Below, in pieces: positions 10,987 through 19,756 of a DNA stretch of 58,472 nt. A program made the translations under genes and the position numbers. The stretch's first letter is position 1, and every line of letters starts with the position of its first letter. This stretch comes from Hyphomicrobiales bacterium. Its GTDB lineage: Bacteria > Pseudomonadota > Alphaproteobacteria > Rhizobiales > Beijerinckiaceae. The stretch covers positions 1 through 58,472 of the forward strand of contig CANGIS010000014.1 of the NCBI GenBank assembly GCA_947454055.1, written 5' to 3'. A model generated the notes under the pieces. That model was not told the origin of the DNA. It worked only from the letters and a program-made list of their open reading frames with translations, and did not search any database.

Positions 10987-11049
10987 GCGCCGTCACACTT
11001 CCCGTTACCGCGCTAGAAGAAGGGGAGACGACCCGACCGGCCGATCCAC

Positions 11050-11133
11050 CATGCTTCCCTGCGCGGGCATTACCCCAATCAGGTTCAAAGGGTCTAATCT
11101 CAGCCGAAGCACAAGCCGCGGCACCCCTAGCGA
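11050..11133 (-). promoter_or_regulatory. TPP riboswitch (THI element) upstream of thiOSGE
   Basis: Read on the minus strand, the segment has the conserved core of the THI box in order: GGGGTGC, GGCTGAGA, ACCCTTTGAACCTGAT, GGTAATGCC and GCGCAGGGAAGC. It sits between 64 and 147 bases upstream of thiO. Binding of thiamine pyrophosphate should lower expression of the operon. Whether it acts on translation or termination is not clear from sequence. Confidence 0.95.
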
Positions 11134-11288
11134 AAGGCCATCACACCGTGAAGCGATGGCTCGAACTCTCTCTAGCAATTCAGGGATAGCAGGGGAAGGG
11201 GAAAACCCGCAACGCGCGCTGAAGGCGGCAGGTTGGCGTAAAGGCGACTAAAATTGATCACACCATCGGAGAGACAGGTAGATTTCTA

Positions 11289-11317
11289 TTGCTGCCCCAA
11301 TTAAAAGTGTGTATATA
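11289..11317 (+). promoter_or_regulatory. Candidate promoter of brnT-brnA
   Basis: TTGCTG at 11289-11294 and TATATA at 11312-11317, separated by 17 bases. The start of transcription would fall at about 11324-11325, on or next to the brnT ATG at 11325, and no Shine-Dalgarno sequence precedes that ATG. A leaderless message is therefore likely. BrnA-type antitoxins usually repress this promoter. Confidence 0.5.
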
Positions 11318-11324
11318 AATTCTC

Positions 11325-11603
11325 ATGGTCCTTGAATGGGATGATACCAAACGGAACGCTACCCTCAATCAGCGCGGACTTGATTTCGCTGACATCGCGT
11401 CGGCCGATTGGTCCTCTGCGCTAACGGACGAGGACGCCCGCGTCACCTATGCGGAGCAGCGTTTCGTTACCATGGCACCTATAAACCAAAGACTTTGCGT
11501 CTTCGCATGGTGCTGGCGGGGCGAGGCAATGCGCATCATTAGCCTACGCAAAGCGAACGAGAGAGAAAGGAAGCGTTATGCAAAAGCCATACACCAACCT
11601 TGA
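11325..11603 (+). CDS. brnT: BrnT family toxin (RNase-type)
   Basis: 92 residues. MVLEWDDTKRNATLNQRGLD and the C-terminal RIISLRKANERERKRY are the typical ends of BrnT, a RelE-fold ribonuclease toxin. Its 3' end overlaps the next gene by 26 bases, as usual for brnTA, where the toxin comes first. The pair lies between the thiamine operon and the methylthioribose genes, with no sign of other mobile genes nearby. Confidence 0.9.
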   Translation: MVLEWDDTKRNATLNQRGLDFADIASADWSSALTDEDARVTYAEQRFVTMAPINQRLCVFAWCWRGEAMRIISLRKANERERKRYAKAIHQP

Positions 11604-11793
11604 AGGTGATGTGCGTGAATTGGATCAAGACTTCTTCGCCCGCGCCAAACGGGGGCGTCCGGTTTTACCGGAATCAACGAAGAAGCGCCGCGTCAACCTC
11701 ATGCTCGATCCTGACGTCGTCACCCACCTTCAAGAGATCAACAACTCCAGTGCTTTTGTGAACGGACTTTTGCGCGAAAAACTTGGGCTATAA
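11578..11793 (+). CDS. brnA: BrnA family antitoxin
   Basis: 71 residues. The C-terminal half, KKRRVNLMLDPDVVTHLQ, is a ribbon-helix-helix-like segment expected to bind DNA, and the N-terminal part should cover the toxin. AGGAAG in the 3' end of brnT supplies its ribosome binding site. BrnA neutralises BrnT and, with it, represses the operon. Confidence 0.88.
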   Translation: MQKPYTNLEGDVRELDQDFFARAKRGRPVLPESTKKRRVNLMLDPDVVTHLQEINNSSAFVNGLLREKLGL

Positions 11794-11818
11794 AGGGGCA
11801 GGGGAAATTATCCCCTTT
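11792..11818 (+). terminator. Weak hairpin after brnA
   Basis: AAAGGGG at 11792-11798 can pair with CCCCTTT at 11812-11818. It overlaps the brnA stop codon and has no U-tract after the stem, so a true terminator is uncertain. It could also serve the convergent mtnA transcript. Confidence 0.3.
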
Positions 11819-11855
11819 GATCCCTTGCGTTCAAAAGCCTAAGGCCTCCCAACCC

Positions 11856-12941
11856 TCACCCCCGCTCCGGAAACAACCCCATCAGCCCTTCCCGGGTCGC
11901 AGTACAAATTCCGCGATCGGTGACCAGAGCGGTTACCAGATGGGCGGGCGTCACATCAAACGCGTAATTTAGCGCCTTGCTGCCTGGTGCCATAATGTCG
12001 ACGGTCGCCAGCGTGCCATCCAGCAGGCGTCCCGTCATATGGGTCACCTCGCGCGCATTGCGCTCCTCAATCGGGATTTCCTTGACGCCATCCTCAATCG
12101 TCCAGTCGATTGTAGTGTGCGGCAGCGCGACATAGAAAGGCACCTGATTGGCCTGTGCCGCCAGCGCTTTCAAATAGGTGCCGATCTTGTTGCACACATC
12201 GCCGCGCGCGGTCGTGCGATCCGTGCCGACAATGCAAAGATCAACCATGCCATGCTGCATCAAATGCCCGCCGGTATTGTCCGGAATAACCGTGTGCGGA
12301 ATGCCATGCGCGCCAAGTTCATAGGCCGTCAGCGATGCGCCTTGATTGCGCGGCCGCGTCTCGTCAACCCAGACATGCACGGGGATGCCCGCATCATGCG
12401 CCATATAGATGGGCGCCAAGGCCGTGCCCCAGTCGACACAGGCCAGCCAGCCCGCATTGCAATGGGTGAGAATATTCACCGTCTTGCCGGGCTTCTGCGC
12501 TTTCTTGATGAGGCTCAGACCCGCCTCGCCAATCTTGCGGCAAATCTCGACATCCTCATCGCAAATATCGCCAGAGCGTTGCCAGGCTGCTGGAAAGCGT
12601 TCGGACGCGGCAAGTGGAGCCAGCCGCGCTTTAAGATCATCTAGCGCCCACCGCAGATTAACCGCCGTCGGCCGCGTCTCGTAGAGCCGATGATAGGCCG
12701 CCTCAAGATTGGCATCCGACGCATCCTCCCGCATCGCCATAGCGTATCCGTAAGCAGCGGTAGCGCCGATCAAAGGTGCGCCACGAACGACCATGGTGAC
12801 AATCGCATCGGCCACTTCAGCACTCGTTGAAAGGCTTACGGTTTCAAACCGGTGCGGCAGCCTGGTTTGGTCGATGACGTGGATGGAAACCCCATCCTCA
12901 TCCGGCCAGATCGTGCGATAGGCGCGGCCAAAAATATTCAT
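11856..12941 (-). CDS. mtnA: S-methyl-5-thioribose-1-phosphate isomerase
   Basis: 361 residues, full length. Catalytic Cys161 lies in THCNAGWLA and Asp241 in [12 protein letters not shown], the pair used for aldose-ketose isomerisation of methylthioribose-1-phosphate to methylthioribulose-1-phosphate; VRGAPLIG is also conserved. It overlaps the mtnK stop by 4 bases. No mtnB, mtnC, mtnD or mtnP genes are nearby, while a class II aldolase gene is two genes upstream. The ketose product is therefore probably cleaved by the aldolase rather than recycled to methionine. Confidence 0.95.
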   Translation of the reverse strand: MNIFGRAYRTIWPDEDGVSIHVIDQTRLPHRFETVSLSTSAEVADAIVTMVVRGAPLIGATAAYGYAMAMREDASDANLEAAYHRLYETRPTAVNLRWALDDLKARLAPLAASERFPAAWQRSGDICDEDVEICRKIGEAGLSLIKKAQKPGKTVNILTHCNAGWLACVDWGTALAPIYMAHDAGIPVHVWVDETRPRNQGASLTAYELGAHGIPHTVIPDNTGGHLMQHGMVDLCIVGTDRTTARGDVCNKIGTYLKALAAQANQVPFYVALPHTTIDWTIEDGVKEIPIEERNAREVTHMTGRLLDGTLATVDIMAPGSKALNYAFDVTPAHLVTALVTDRGICTATREGLMGLFPERG

Positions 12942-14239
12942 GCGATGTGCTCCATGACCAACGCTTCCGCCATCTCGCGCAGGGCATGGATCGAAGGGAT
13001 CGCCTTACGCCCCACCATCAAGGTGCGCGCCATCCGTAAAGCGCGTTTCTCGCATGCGGCCCTTTGATCCGGATCGACAATGCTTTCCAAATCTTCGACA
13101 TGCGCCAACCCCAAAATACGCCGCGTCATTTTGGCGCCCGTAAAACCCACCGCATCGTGGAACATCTGCGTCATCACCATCGCCCGATAGGCGTCCATCG
13201 CCACCCCGCCGACATCATCGGCAAACAGAGCAGGCAAGAACGCATCCCCCGCACCACCTTGTTGCCAGAGCGCCAGAAAACGCGTCTCGAAACCCAGCCA
13301 GAACGCCTCGAGCGTATCCAAAATCCAACCGCGATACGCCACGCGATCATCCTCTTTCGAGGCATGGCCCGCTTGCGCGAAATAGGCCAGCAACAGATTG
13401 GCCATGAACGCGCCGAGATCAAACCCCATCGGCCCGTAAACCGCGAATTCCGGATCGATCACCCGCGTATCGCCAATGGTTGCCATGATCGAGCCGGTAT
13501 GCAAATCGCCATGCAGCAGCGCCTCGCCACGGGTGAGGAACATCCATTTGAGCTCTTGGGCAGCGAGTTTCAACGGGGCATCGTCACGGATGGCGGCCGC
13601 CACTTTATCAAGCTGCGGCGTCGTCCAGCGGTTCATATCGGAGACGCGATAGGGATCGGTGAACACCAGATCCTCGGTGATTTTCGATAGCGTGATGTTG
13701 TGGCTGAAACGCGCCTGCCGCTCCCGCTTCTCGGAAGCCGGCGAGCCGAGATCCGAGGTACGAAACAAAGTCTGCGCACAAAACGCCGCCATATCCTCGG
13801 CGAGCTTCGGATAGCGCAGCCCTTTAATCAGCCCTTTGCGCAAGATGAGATGTGGCTCTAACAGCTCCATCACAATCGCCGCCTGCATCGTGTCGAAGTG
13901 AAAAATCTTCGGTACCAGATTGGGCGCAGCCAGCGTTTGAATCTTTAACGCCTCATGCTCGAAATAGGCGCGATCAAGCGGCAAAGGCCAACTCTCGCCA
14001 ACCATGCGCACATAGGGTAGCGCCTGTTTGACCACAACCCCGCCCTTCGTTCCCTTCACGATGAAAACGAGGTTGAGGTTGCCGTCCCCCACTTCACGCA
14101 CCGTCCATACCGAAGGCTCGCCACCGATCAAGGAAGCCGCCACCGGAAGCGGAGACAGAAAATCGCGGACGCTGTGCTCGTTCAACGCGGCATAGTCAGC
14201 CCCGCCGACAAACCGCGACCCTGCCTGAGTTTTCACCAC
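12938..14239 (-). CDS. mtnK: S-methyl-5-thioribose kinase
   Basis: 433 residues with a protein-kinase-like fold. The catalytic loop HGDLH is at 243-247 and the metal-binding IDPEFA at 261-266. The GTG at 14239 is supported by GGAG 7 bases upstream. MtnK phosphorylates 5-methylthioribose at C1; relatives in 5-deoxyribose salvage loci accept 5-deoxyribose. It lies 21 bases after the aldolase gene and overlaps mtnA, forming a kinase-isomerase-aldolase set. The substrate is probably imported by the divergent ABC system. Confidence 0.93.
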   Translation of the reverse strand: MVKTQAGSRFVGGADYAALNEHSVRDFLSPLPVAASLIGGEPSVWTVREVGDGNLNLVFIVKGTKGGVVVKQALPYVRMVGESWPLPLDRAYFEHEALKIQTLAAPNLVPKIFHFDTMQAAIVMELLEPHLILRKGLIKGLRYPKLAEDMAAFCAQTLFRTSDLGSPASEKRERQARFSHNITLSKITEDLVFTDPYRVSDMNRWTTPQLDKVAAAIRDDAPLKLAAQELKWMFLTRGEALLHGDLHTGSIMATIGDTRVIDPEFAVYGPMGFDLGAFMANLLLAYFAQAGHASKEDDRVAYRGWILDTLEAFWLGFETRFLALWQQGGAGDAFLPALFADDVGGVAMDAYRAMVMTQMFHDAVGFTGAKMTRRILGLAHVEDLESIVDPDQRAACEKRALRMARTLMVGRKAIPSIHALREMAEALVMEHIA

Positions 14240-14260
14240 GCTTAGGCTCCCCTGTTGCCT

Positions 14261-15355
14261 TTATTTCCGACGATTCAGTGCCGACCCCACAAGCGATTTA
14301 AAACTTGTCGAGGAAACCGAAGCAGCAGGCGTCCCTTGAGCGGCTGCAGGCTTTTTAGCCGCAGTCGCCTTTTTGACAGCAGCCGGCTTTTTGGCTGTAA
14401 CCTTTGGCGCCGCTGCCTTCGGGGCTTTGGTTTTCGGCGCTGCGGCAGCCTTTGGAGCGCGTTTCGGCGTGGCCGGCTTCACGGCAGGCTTGGTGCTCGA
14501 AGCGGCTTTGGCAGCGGGCTTGGCCGCTATCTTCCCTTGCGCCGAAGTGTCTACCTTAATGGTTTGAGCTTTCGTCGTTTGAACCGACGTCGTCTTGGCC
14601 TTAACCAATTTCGGATATTGCCGCGCAGGCTTCTCCGGCTTCGACTTCGGTACTTCGGAAACCGCAGGCTTTGCGCTCATCAGCTTCGGCGTATCCTTAA
14701 CCTTGTCGAGATCAGGCGCCTGCCCATAGCCCATGCGGCGCATCTGCTCGATCACCTGCGCCATTTCTTTTTCCGACAGATGCGGCGGCTCGCCGATCGC
14801 CAGCGCATGCACATACATTTTTGCCAAGGTCTCGATTTCAATCGCGCGCCACATCGCCTTTTCAAACGTGTCCGCCAATACGATCAGGCCATGATGTCCA
14901 AGCAGACAGGCCGTGCGATCCTTAAGCGCCTCGAGCGCCAGATTGGAAAGTTCCTGCGTACCAAAACATGCATAGGGCGAGCAGCGAATATCCGATCCAC
15001 CCGCAACAGCGACCATGTAATGAAACGACGGAATGCCGCGCTCATGCGTCGCCAGCGTCGTGCAATAGACAGAATGGGTGTGCAGCACGACATTCACATC
15101 CGTGCGCTTGAGCAAAATATCGCGATGAAAACGCCATTCCGATGAAGGCCGATGCTTGCCGATCACCGTTCCGTCAAACGCCATTTCGACCACATCGTCA
15201 TTTCTCATCCGCTCGTAGGGCAGGCTTGTCGGCGTGATCAACATGCCGCCTTCGATGCGATGGGAGAGATTGCCGGAGGTGCCCTGGTTCAATCCGGATT
15301 TGTTCATCTCGATGCAGGTTTCAATGATGCCCTGACGGATTTTCTTGTGGCTCAT
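14261..15355 (-). CDS. Class II aldolase (fuculose-phosphate-type) with histone-H1-like C-terminal tail
   Basis: 364 residues. Residues 1-215 are a class II aldolase/adducin domain with Glu73 (PSSEWRFH), His92 and His94 (LHTHS) and His154/155 (LLGHHG) as expected zinc ligands. Beside mtnK and mtnA it matches the Ald2/DrdA type that splits methylthioribulose-1-phosphate or 5-deoxyribulose-1-phosphate into DHAP and a small aldehyde. From about 220 to 364 the sequence is almost only Ala, Lys, Pro, Thr and Ser (KAPKAAAPKVTAKKPA and similar), with no aldolase counterpart that I know of. The tail looks like histone H1 or a disordered nucleic-acid-binding region. The frame is open without interruption. 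Confidence 0.9.
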   Translation of the reverse strand: MSHKKIRQGIIETCIEMNKSGLNQGTSGNLSHRIEGGMLITPTSLPYERMRNDDVVEMAFDGTVIGKHRPSSEWRFHRDILLKRTDVNVVLHTHSVYCTTLATHERGIPSFHYMVAVAGGSDIRCSPYACFGTQELSNLALEALKDRTACLLGHHGLIVLADTFEKAMWRAIEIETLAKMYVHALAIGEPPHLSEKEMAQVIEQMRRMGYGQAPDLDKVKDTPKLMSAKPAVSEVPKSKPEKPARQYPKLVKAKTTSVQTTKAQTIKVDTSAQGKIAAKPAAKAASSTKPAVKPATPKRAPKAAAAPKTKAPKAAAPKVTAKKPAAVKKATAAKKPAAAQGTPAASVSSTSFKSLVGSALNRRK

Positions 15356-15394
15356 GGCGCAATTTCCCTTACGGTAAAGAGACGGGTGAAAGGA

Positions 15395-16801
15395 TCATAG
15401 CCTAGTTTTGTCATCCGCCAAGCGTCGCCAGCGATGGGCTGCCTCGCGCAGACCCTGAACCGCTGCAGGCTCCGCCGTATCGAGGATCACGCTGTTGACC
15501 GGAAGGCTTCGCCCGAACCGTCCCCAGAGCAATCCTGCGCCTAACGCCGTGCCATCTTTCGACCGGCTCATCGCAACCGTTTGGCCGGGACGAAGGGCTG
15601 CCAACAGCGCGCCAAACGCTGCATTGGTCGCAAAGCCTCCATCCACCACAATCGGCGTAGTCGAGCCCAGCACGTCGAGACAAAGATCGGCCACAAAAGC
15701 GGCATAAAGTGCTGCCAACGCGCCCTGTTGCGCGCTCCCTTCGGGCTTGGGGCCGATGATGACGCCCTTGCCACCGGAACCGGGGAACGGGCCCGGATCA
15801 TCGACAAAAGCAGGCAGAGCGATCGTTCCTTGCGCGATCAACTCAGCCGCTGCCGCAATCGCCCGCGCATCACTGACCGGCCTGTCGCCCGCAAGCATGG
15901 CATATTCGCGACCGGTCATGGTCAGGGTCGAGGCGATCGGTTCGCCATCCACATCGACATTGGCCACCATCGCACGCGCCTCGGAAAAATCTTCCAATCG
16001 CCTGCCGCGGTTAAAGCCGATCATCCAGGTACCGGTTGAAAGCACCGTATGGTTGGCCAATCCCGCTGCCTTATACCGGAATAAATTGGCATTGCTGTCA
16101 TGCGCACCCGCCAGAATTTCAACCGAAACGTCCAGCCCTGTACGGCGAGCCATCTCGGGCGAAAGATGCCCGATCACGTCGCCCGCTTTGGCAAAGGCCG
16201 GAAACAAAGATCGCCATCCCGAGGTTTCAACGATCGAAGAGAACGTATTTTTCAGCGGGTTCCACAAATGGCCTTGAGCGGCGAGCGAGGAAATTTCCGA
16301 AACAGGACGCCCGCCAAGCCGGAAGGCAAAATATTGCGGGGTCAACAAATAATGGCGCGCCCGCGCGAAGGCCTCGGGGAAGGCACGGGACTGCCAAAGC
16401 AGTCCTTGGGCCGGACGCATGGCGCCCCCGCTGAGCGAGCAAAACACCTCGTCATAGGTCGGACCAATCTCGGCATAGGCACCGGCGAGCCAATCCGGCG
16501 CTTTGGCTTCGTAGTCCATGGCCGGAAGTACTGGGCCGCGTTCGTCGACCAATACACCACCGCACCCGTGCGCCGTGGCCACAATCGCGCGGATCCGATG
16601 ACGTTGACCAAGTTCCTTTAGGGCATCCAGGATCAGCGGTTCAATACGTTCAAGATCAATCGCAAGATAGGGCCCCGACGCGTCGGGGGCATTGGGATAA
16701 GAAAGGAGTTCGACAGGTTCGCCCTCGGAGGTTGCGACAAGCACCTTGATGTTCGTCTTACCAAGATCGAGAACCGCTACCCTGTCACCAGAGTCGACCA
16801 T
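15395..16801 (-). CDS. FGGY family carbohydrate kinase (fuculokinase/rhamnulokinase-like)
   Basis: 468 residues. The N-terminal ATPase motif AVLDLGKTNIKV is followed by TAHGCGGVLVDERG, GAHDSNANLF and VLSTGTWMIGFNRG, matching the FGGY_N/FGGY_C layout of L-fuculokinase and rhamnulokinase relatives. GGAGG lies 5 bases before the ATG. It is first in the leftward FGGY kinase-aldolase-mtnK-mtnA unit. Because MtnK already supplies a kinase for methylthioribose, this one may phosphorylate a second (deoxy) ketose for the same aldolase. That is an inference. Confidence 0.87.
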   Translation of the reverse strand: MVDSGDRVAVLDLGKTNIKVLVATSEGEPVELLSYPNAPDASGPYLAIDLERIEPLILDALKELGQRHRIRAIVATAHGCGGVLVDERGPVLPAMDYEAKAPDWLAGAYAEIGPTYDEVFCSLSGGAMRPAQGLLWQSRAFPEAFARARHYLLTPQYFAFRLGGRPVSEISSLAAQGHLWNPLKNTFSSIVETSGWRSLFPAFAKAGDVIGHLSPEMARRTGLDVSVEILAGAHDSNANLFRYKAAGLANHTVLSTGTWMIGFNRGRRLEDFSEARAMVANVDVDGEPIASTLTMTGREYAMLAGDRPVSDARAIAAAAELIAQGTIALPAFVDDPGPFPGSGGKGVIIGPKPEGSAQQGALAALYAAFVADLCLDVLGSTTPIVVDGGFATNAAFGALLAALRPGQTVAMSRSKDGTALGAGLLWGRFGRSLPVNSVILDTAEPAAVQGLREAAHRWRRLADDKTRL

Positions 16802-17141
16802 GCTGTCCTCCCTGTTTGATGTCGCCTTGATGCTATTCGCTGTCCGTGCCTCATCGTCGCCAACCGCGCGGGCCGTGTCAAATCGTCGCTTCTTTAGACT
16901 TAGCCATGTTCATTTGACAGGTAAGACACTCAATTTACGCATGCGAGTGGCCCCGATACATCAGATTTGGAGTAAAAGCGGGTATTTTAGGGCTATAATT
17001 GCTGCAGTGCAGTAATAATAAGGCGTTGACAATTTTTAAGGCCCGGTTCCACATTCACCCCAGTGCCACGGACAAACCGGAAAAAAAGGCACGTTAAAAT
17101 CTGACGACCGATCATTCGGTTTTGTCATAGGGGAGTGAAAA
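16802..17141. promoter_or_regulatory. Divergent control region of the methylthioribose/deoxy-sugar locus
   Basis: 340 bases without a gene between the leftward catabolic unit and the rightward ABC importer. TTGACA at 17026-17031 and TATAAT at 16994-16999 are visible but are not well spaced with partners. An inverted repeat ACCGATCATTCGGT (17107-17120), flanked by TGAC and GTCA, sits just upstream of the ribosome binding site GGGGAG of the binding-protein gene and could be an operator. No regulator gene is present in the locus. Confidence 0.5.
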
Positions 17142-18176
17142 ATGTCGCACGATTTCGACGATATCAATGAAATTGCAAAATCACGTCGTGATGTCTTCAA
17201 GCTCATGGGGGCCACGGCTGCTGCGGGTGCCATGTTCGCCACCGCAGGCTTTGATCCGGCCATGGCGCAGGAACTCAAAAAAGCAGGCCGCCCTCTGAAG
17301 GCTGCCATGAGCAATGCCGGTCTGCAGGCCACCTGGTGCGCCCAGGGCAAGCAAGCGGCAGAGGCTTGGGCCAAGCTGATGAATGTCGAAGTCACCTGGT
17401 TCGATGGTGAATTGTCGGCCACCAAGCAGCGCGCCACGATTGACAATATGGCCACCCAGAAATGGGATTTCGTTGCCATTCAGACCTTCGGCATCGGCAC
17501 GCTGAATGACCCGATCAAGCGCGTCATCGAAGCCGGTACGCCCGTGATCACGATGGATACGATGATGGCGCCTGAAGGCCAGCTTCCAATCCATACCTTC
17601 ATCGCCCCGGACAACGTCATGATGGGCTCGGTTGTGGCCGATCAGGTTCTCAAAGCCATGGGCGGCAAGGGCAAGATTGCCATGACGCAAGGCGCGCTCG
17701 GCCATTCCGGTGCGCAAGGCCGCGCGAAGGGCTTCAAGCAGGTTCTCGCCAACTATCCGAATGTCGAGCTGGTTGACGAGCAGCCCGCCGATTGGGACGT
17801 GACGAAGGTTGCCCGCATCTGGGATTCGCTTCTCACCAAGCACCCAGATCTGAAGGCCGGCTTCTTCCACAATGACGATATGGCGCTTGCCGCCGATAAG
17901 GTTATCAAGTCGAAGGGCATGTCGGGCATTCTGCTCGGTGGCGTTGACGCGATGCCTCCAGCGGTGAATGCCGTTCTCGACGGCACCATGGTTGCAACCG
18001 TGCGTAATCCTTCCTGCCGTATCCATGGCTGGTCGATTGCCGCTGGCGTTGCTGCCGTTATTGCTGGCGAAAAGCCAGGCAAGGATATTCCAAACTTCAT
18101 CCTCGCCGACGGCCCCGTCATCACCAAGGACAACGCTGCGGGCCATCTCTGGCTGCAGAAGAACTTCCTCATCTGA
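17142..18176 (+). CDS. Sugar ABC transporter substrate-binding protein (Tat-exported, RbsB type)
   Basis: 344 residues. A twin-arginine signal SRRDVFKL at 14-21 is followed by a hydrophobic Ala/Gly stretch and a likely cleavage site after PAMA (39-42), so the protein should be folded before export to the periplasm. The mature part is a periplasmic-binding-protein type 1 domain (Peripla_BP_4); GGVDAMPPAVNAVLDG near the C-terminus is typical of ribose/xylose-type binders. GGGGAGTG precedes the ATG. It begins a three-gene importer operon divergent from the kinase-aldolase genes, so the ligand is probably methylthioribose or a deoxy sugar. Confidence 0.88.
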   Translation: MSHDFDDINEIAKSRRDVFKLMGATAAAGAMFATAGFDPAMAQELKKAGRPLKAAMSNAGLQATWCAQGKQAAEAWAKLMNVEVTWFDGELSATKQRATIDNMATQKWDFVAIQTFGIGTLNDPIKRVIEAGTPVITMDTMMAPEGQLPIHTFIAPDNVMMGSVVADQVLKAMGGKGKIAMTQGALGHSGAQGRAKGFKQVLANYPNVELVDEQPADWDVTKVARIWDSLLTKHPDLKAGFFHNDDMALAADKVIKSKGMSGILLGGVDAMPPAVNAVLDGTMVATVRNPSCRIHGWSIAAGVAAVIAGEKPGKDIPNFILADGPVITKDNAAGHLWLQKNFLI

Positions 18177-19723
18177 TGAGTGCTTCATCCTCAACCTTGA
18201 CCGGAGGCGCGAAAGCGCCTTCGGTTTCCGGCCCGCATGCCGAGCCTATTTTAGAGATGCGCCACGTTTCAAAATCGTTTGGCGGCGTCAAGGCTCTGCG
18301 GGATGTCGATTTTTCAATTTTGCAAGGCGAGATCCACGGCTTAGTCGGCGAAAATGGCGCCGGCAAATCGACCATGATGAAAATCATCGCCGGCGTTCAC
18401 GCGGGCTTTGAGGGCGAGATGCTGGTATCCGGCCAGCCCGTTCATTTCCGCTCGGCGCGCGATGCGTTGGCCGCCGGCATTGGCATGGTCCATCAGGAAC
18501 TATCCGTTATTCCCGATCTCTCCGTTGCCGAAAATGTGTTTCTCGGCCACCAGCCCGTGATGGCGGGCGGCGTCATTGATTGGCGGCGCATGAACGATAC
18601 CGCGCGCCAACAGATCGCAAGCCTCGGCCTCGATATCGATCCGACCACGCGCATGGGCAGCCTGCCCGTTGGCCTGCAACAATTGGTCGAACTCTCGCGC
18701 GTGCTGTTTTCAGGCGCCAAACTGATCATTCTCGATGAGCCGACATCGGCACTTTCACCGCCCGAAATCGAGCGCTTGTTCACCGTGCTTCGGCGCTTGC
18801 GCGATGATGGCCGGAGCATTGTGTTTATCTCGCATTTTCTGGACGATGTGTTAGCGATTGCTGATCGCGTCACCGTGTTCCGGAATGGTGAAAAGGTCAT
18901 CACCGAGCAAGCCTCGGCGCTCACCAAAGACAGCGTCATCGCGCATATGATTGGGCGTGGTTCAGCCAATATGCATATGGGCGAAAGCGCCACTCTGGCC
19001 GCCGATGATTCAAAGCCCGTGATCCTCACCGTGGAGCAGGCATCCGATGGCAGGATGCTGCACGATGTATCGCTCACGCTGCGCAAGGGCGAAATCTCTG
19101 GCGTCTATGGCTTTATGGGCTGTGGCCTGATCGAATTGGCCCGGACCCTGTTCGGCAAAAACGCGCTCAAAACCGGAACGTTGGTGATCGACGGCAAACC
19201 GATCCGCTTCGCCTCGACCTCGGCCGCGCGCGAAGCCGGCATCGCCTATGTGCCGGAAAACCGCCGGATGATGCTGTTTCGCACCGAGCCGGTATACAAA
19301 AATATCTCGATTGCGATTTTGGACCGTATTCACAGCATCTTCTTGAAAACGGGCCGCGAGCGTGAAATTTCGGAGACCCATATCAAGGATCTCCAGATCC
19401 GTCCGCCCAGAACCGATATCGCGCTCGGCAATCTTTCCGGCGGCAACCAGCAAAAGGTCGCTTTGGCCAAATGGCTTACCCATTTGCCGCATGTGCTGAT
19501 TTTATCCGAGCCGACGCGCGGCATGGATGTTGGTGCCAAAGAAGACGTGATCCGCATCGTCAAGGCCTTGCGTGATCGGGGCGTGGCCATTCTCGTGCTC
19601 TCAACCGAACCGGAAACCATTCTGACCTTGGCCGACCGTGTAACGGTGATGAAAAAAGGCATGGTCGTGAAGGAATTCTCACATGGCCATATCGACAAAA
19701 GTGATTTGCTGGCTGCGGCCTAA
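18176..19723 (+). CDS. Sugar ABC transporter ATP-binding protein, two fused NBDs (RbsA/MglA type)
   Basis: 515 residues. The first nucleotide-binding domain has Walker A GENGAGKST (58-66), signature LPVGLQQLVELSR and Walker B LIILDEPTSAL. The second has the degenerate Walker A GFMGCGLIEL usual in RbsA-type proteins, a full LSGGNQQKVALAKWL signature and LSEPTRGMDVG. The start overlaps the binding-protein stop by one base (TGATG). It energises import through the permease encoded next. Confidence 0.93.
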   Translation: MSASSSTLTGGAKAPSVSGPHAEPILEMRHVSKSFGGVKALRDVDFSILQGEIHGLVGENGAGKSTMMKIIAGVHAGFEGEMLVSGQPVHFRSARDALAAGIGMVHQELSVIPDLSVAENVFLGHQPVMAGGVIDWRRMNDTARQQIASLGLDIDPTTRMGSLPVGLQQLVELSRVLFSGAKLIILDEPTSALSPPEIERLFTVLRRLRDDGRSIVFISHFLDDVLAIADRVTVFRNGEKVITEQASALTKDSVIAHMIGRGSANMHMGESATLAADDSKPVILTVEQASDGRMLHDVSLTLRKGEISGVYGFMGCGLIELARTLFGKNALKTGTLVIDGKPIRFASTSAAREAGIAYVPENRRMMLFRTEPVYKNISIAILDRIHSIFLKTGREREISETHIKDLQIRPPRTDIALGNLSGGNQQKVALAKWLTHLPHVLILSEPTRGMDVGAKEDVIRIVKALRDRGVAILVLSTEPETILTLADRVTVMKKGMVVKEFSHGHIDKSDLLAAA

Positions 19724-19756
19724 GCTTACAAGAAAAGACAGGAACAGGGCTAACCC

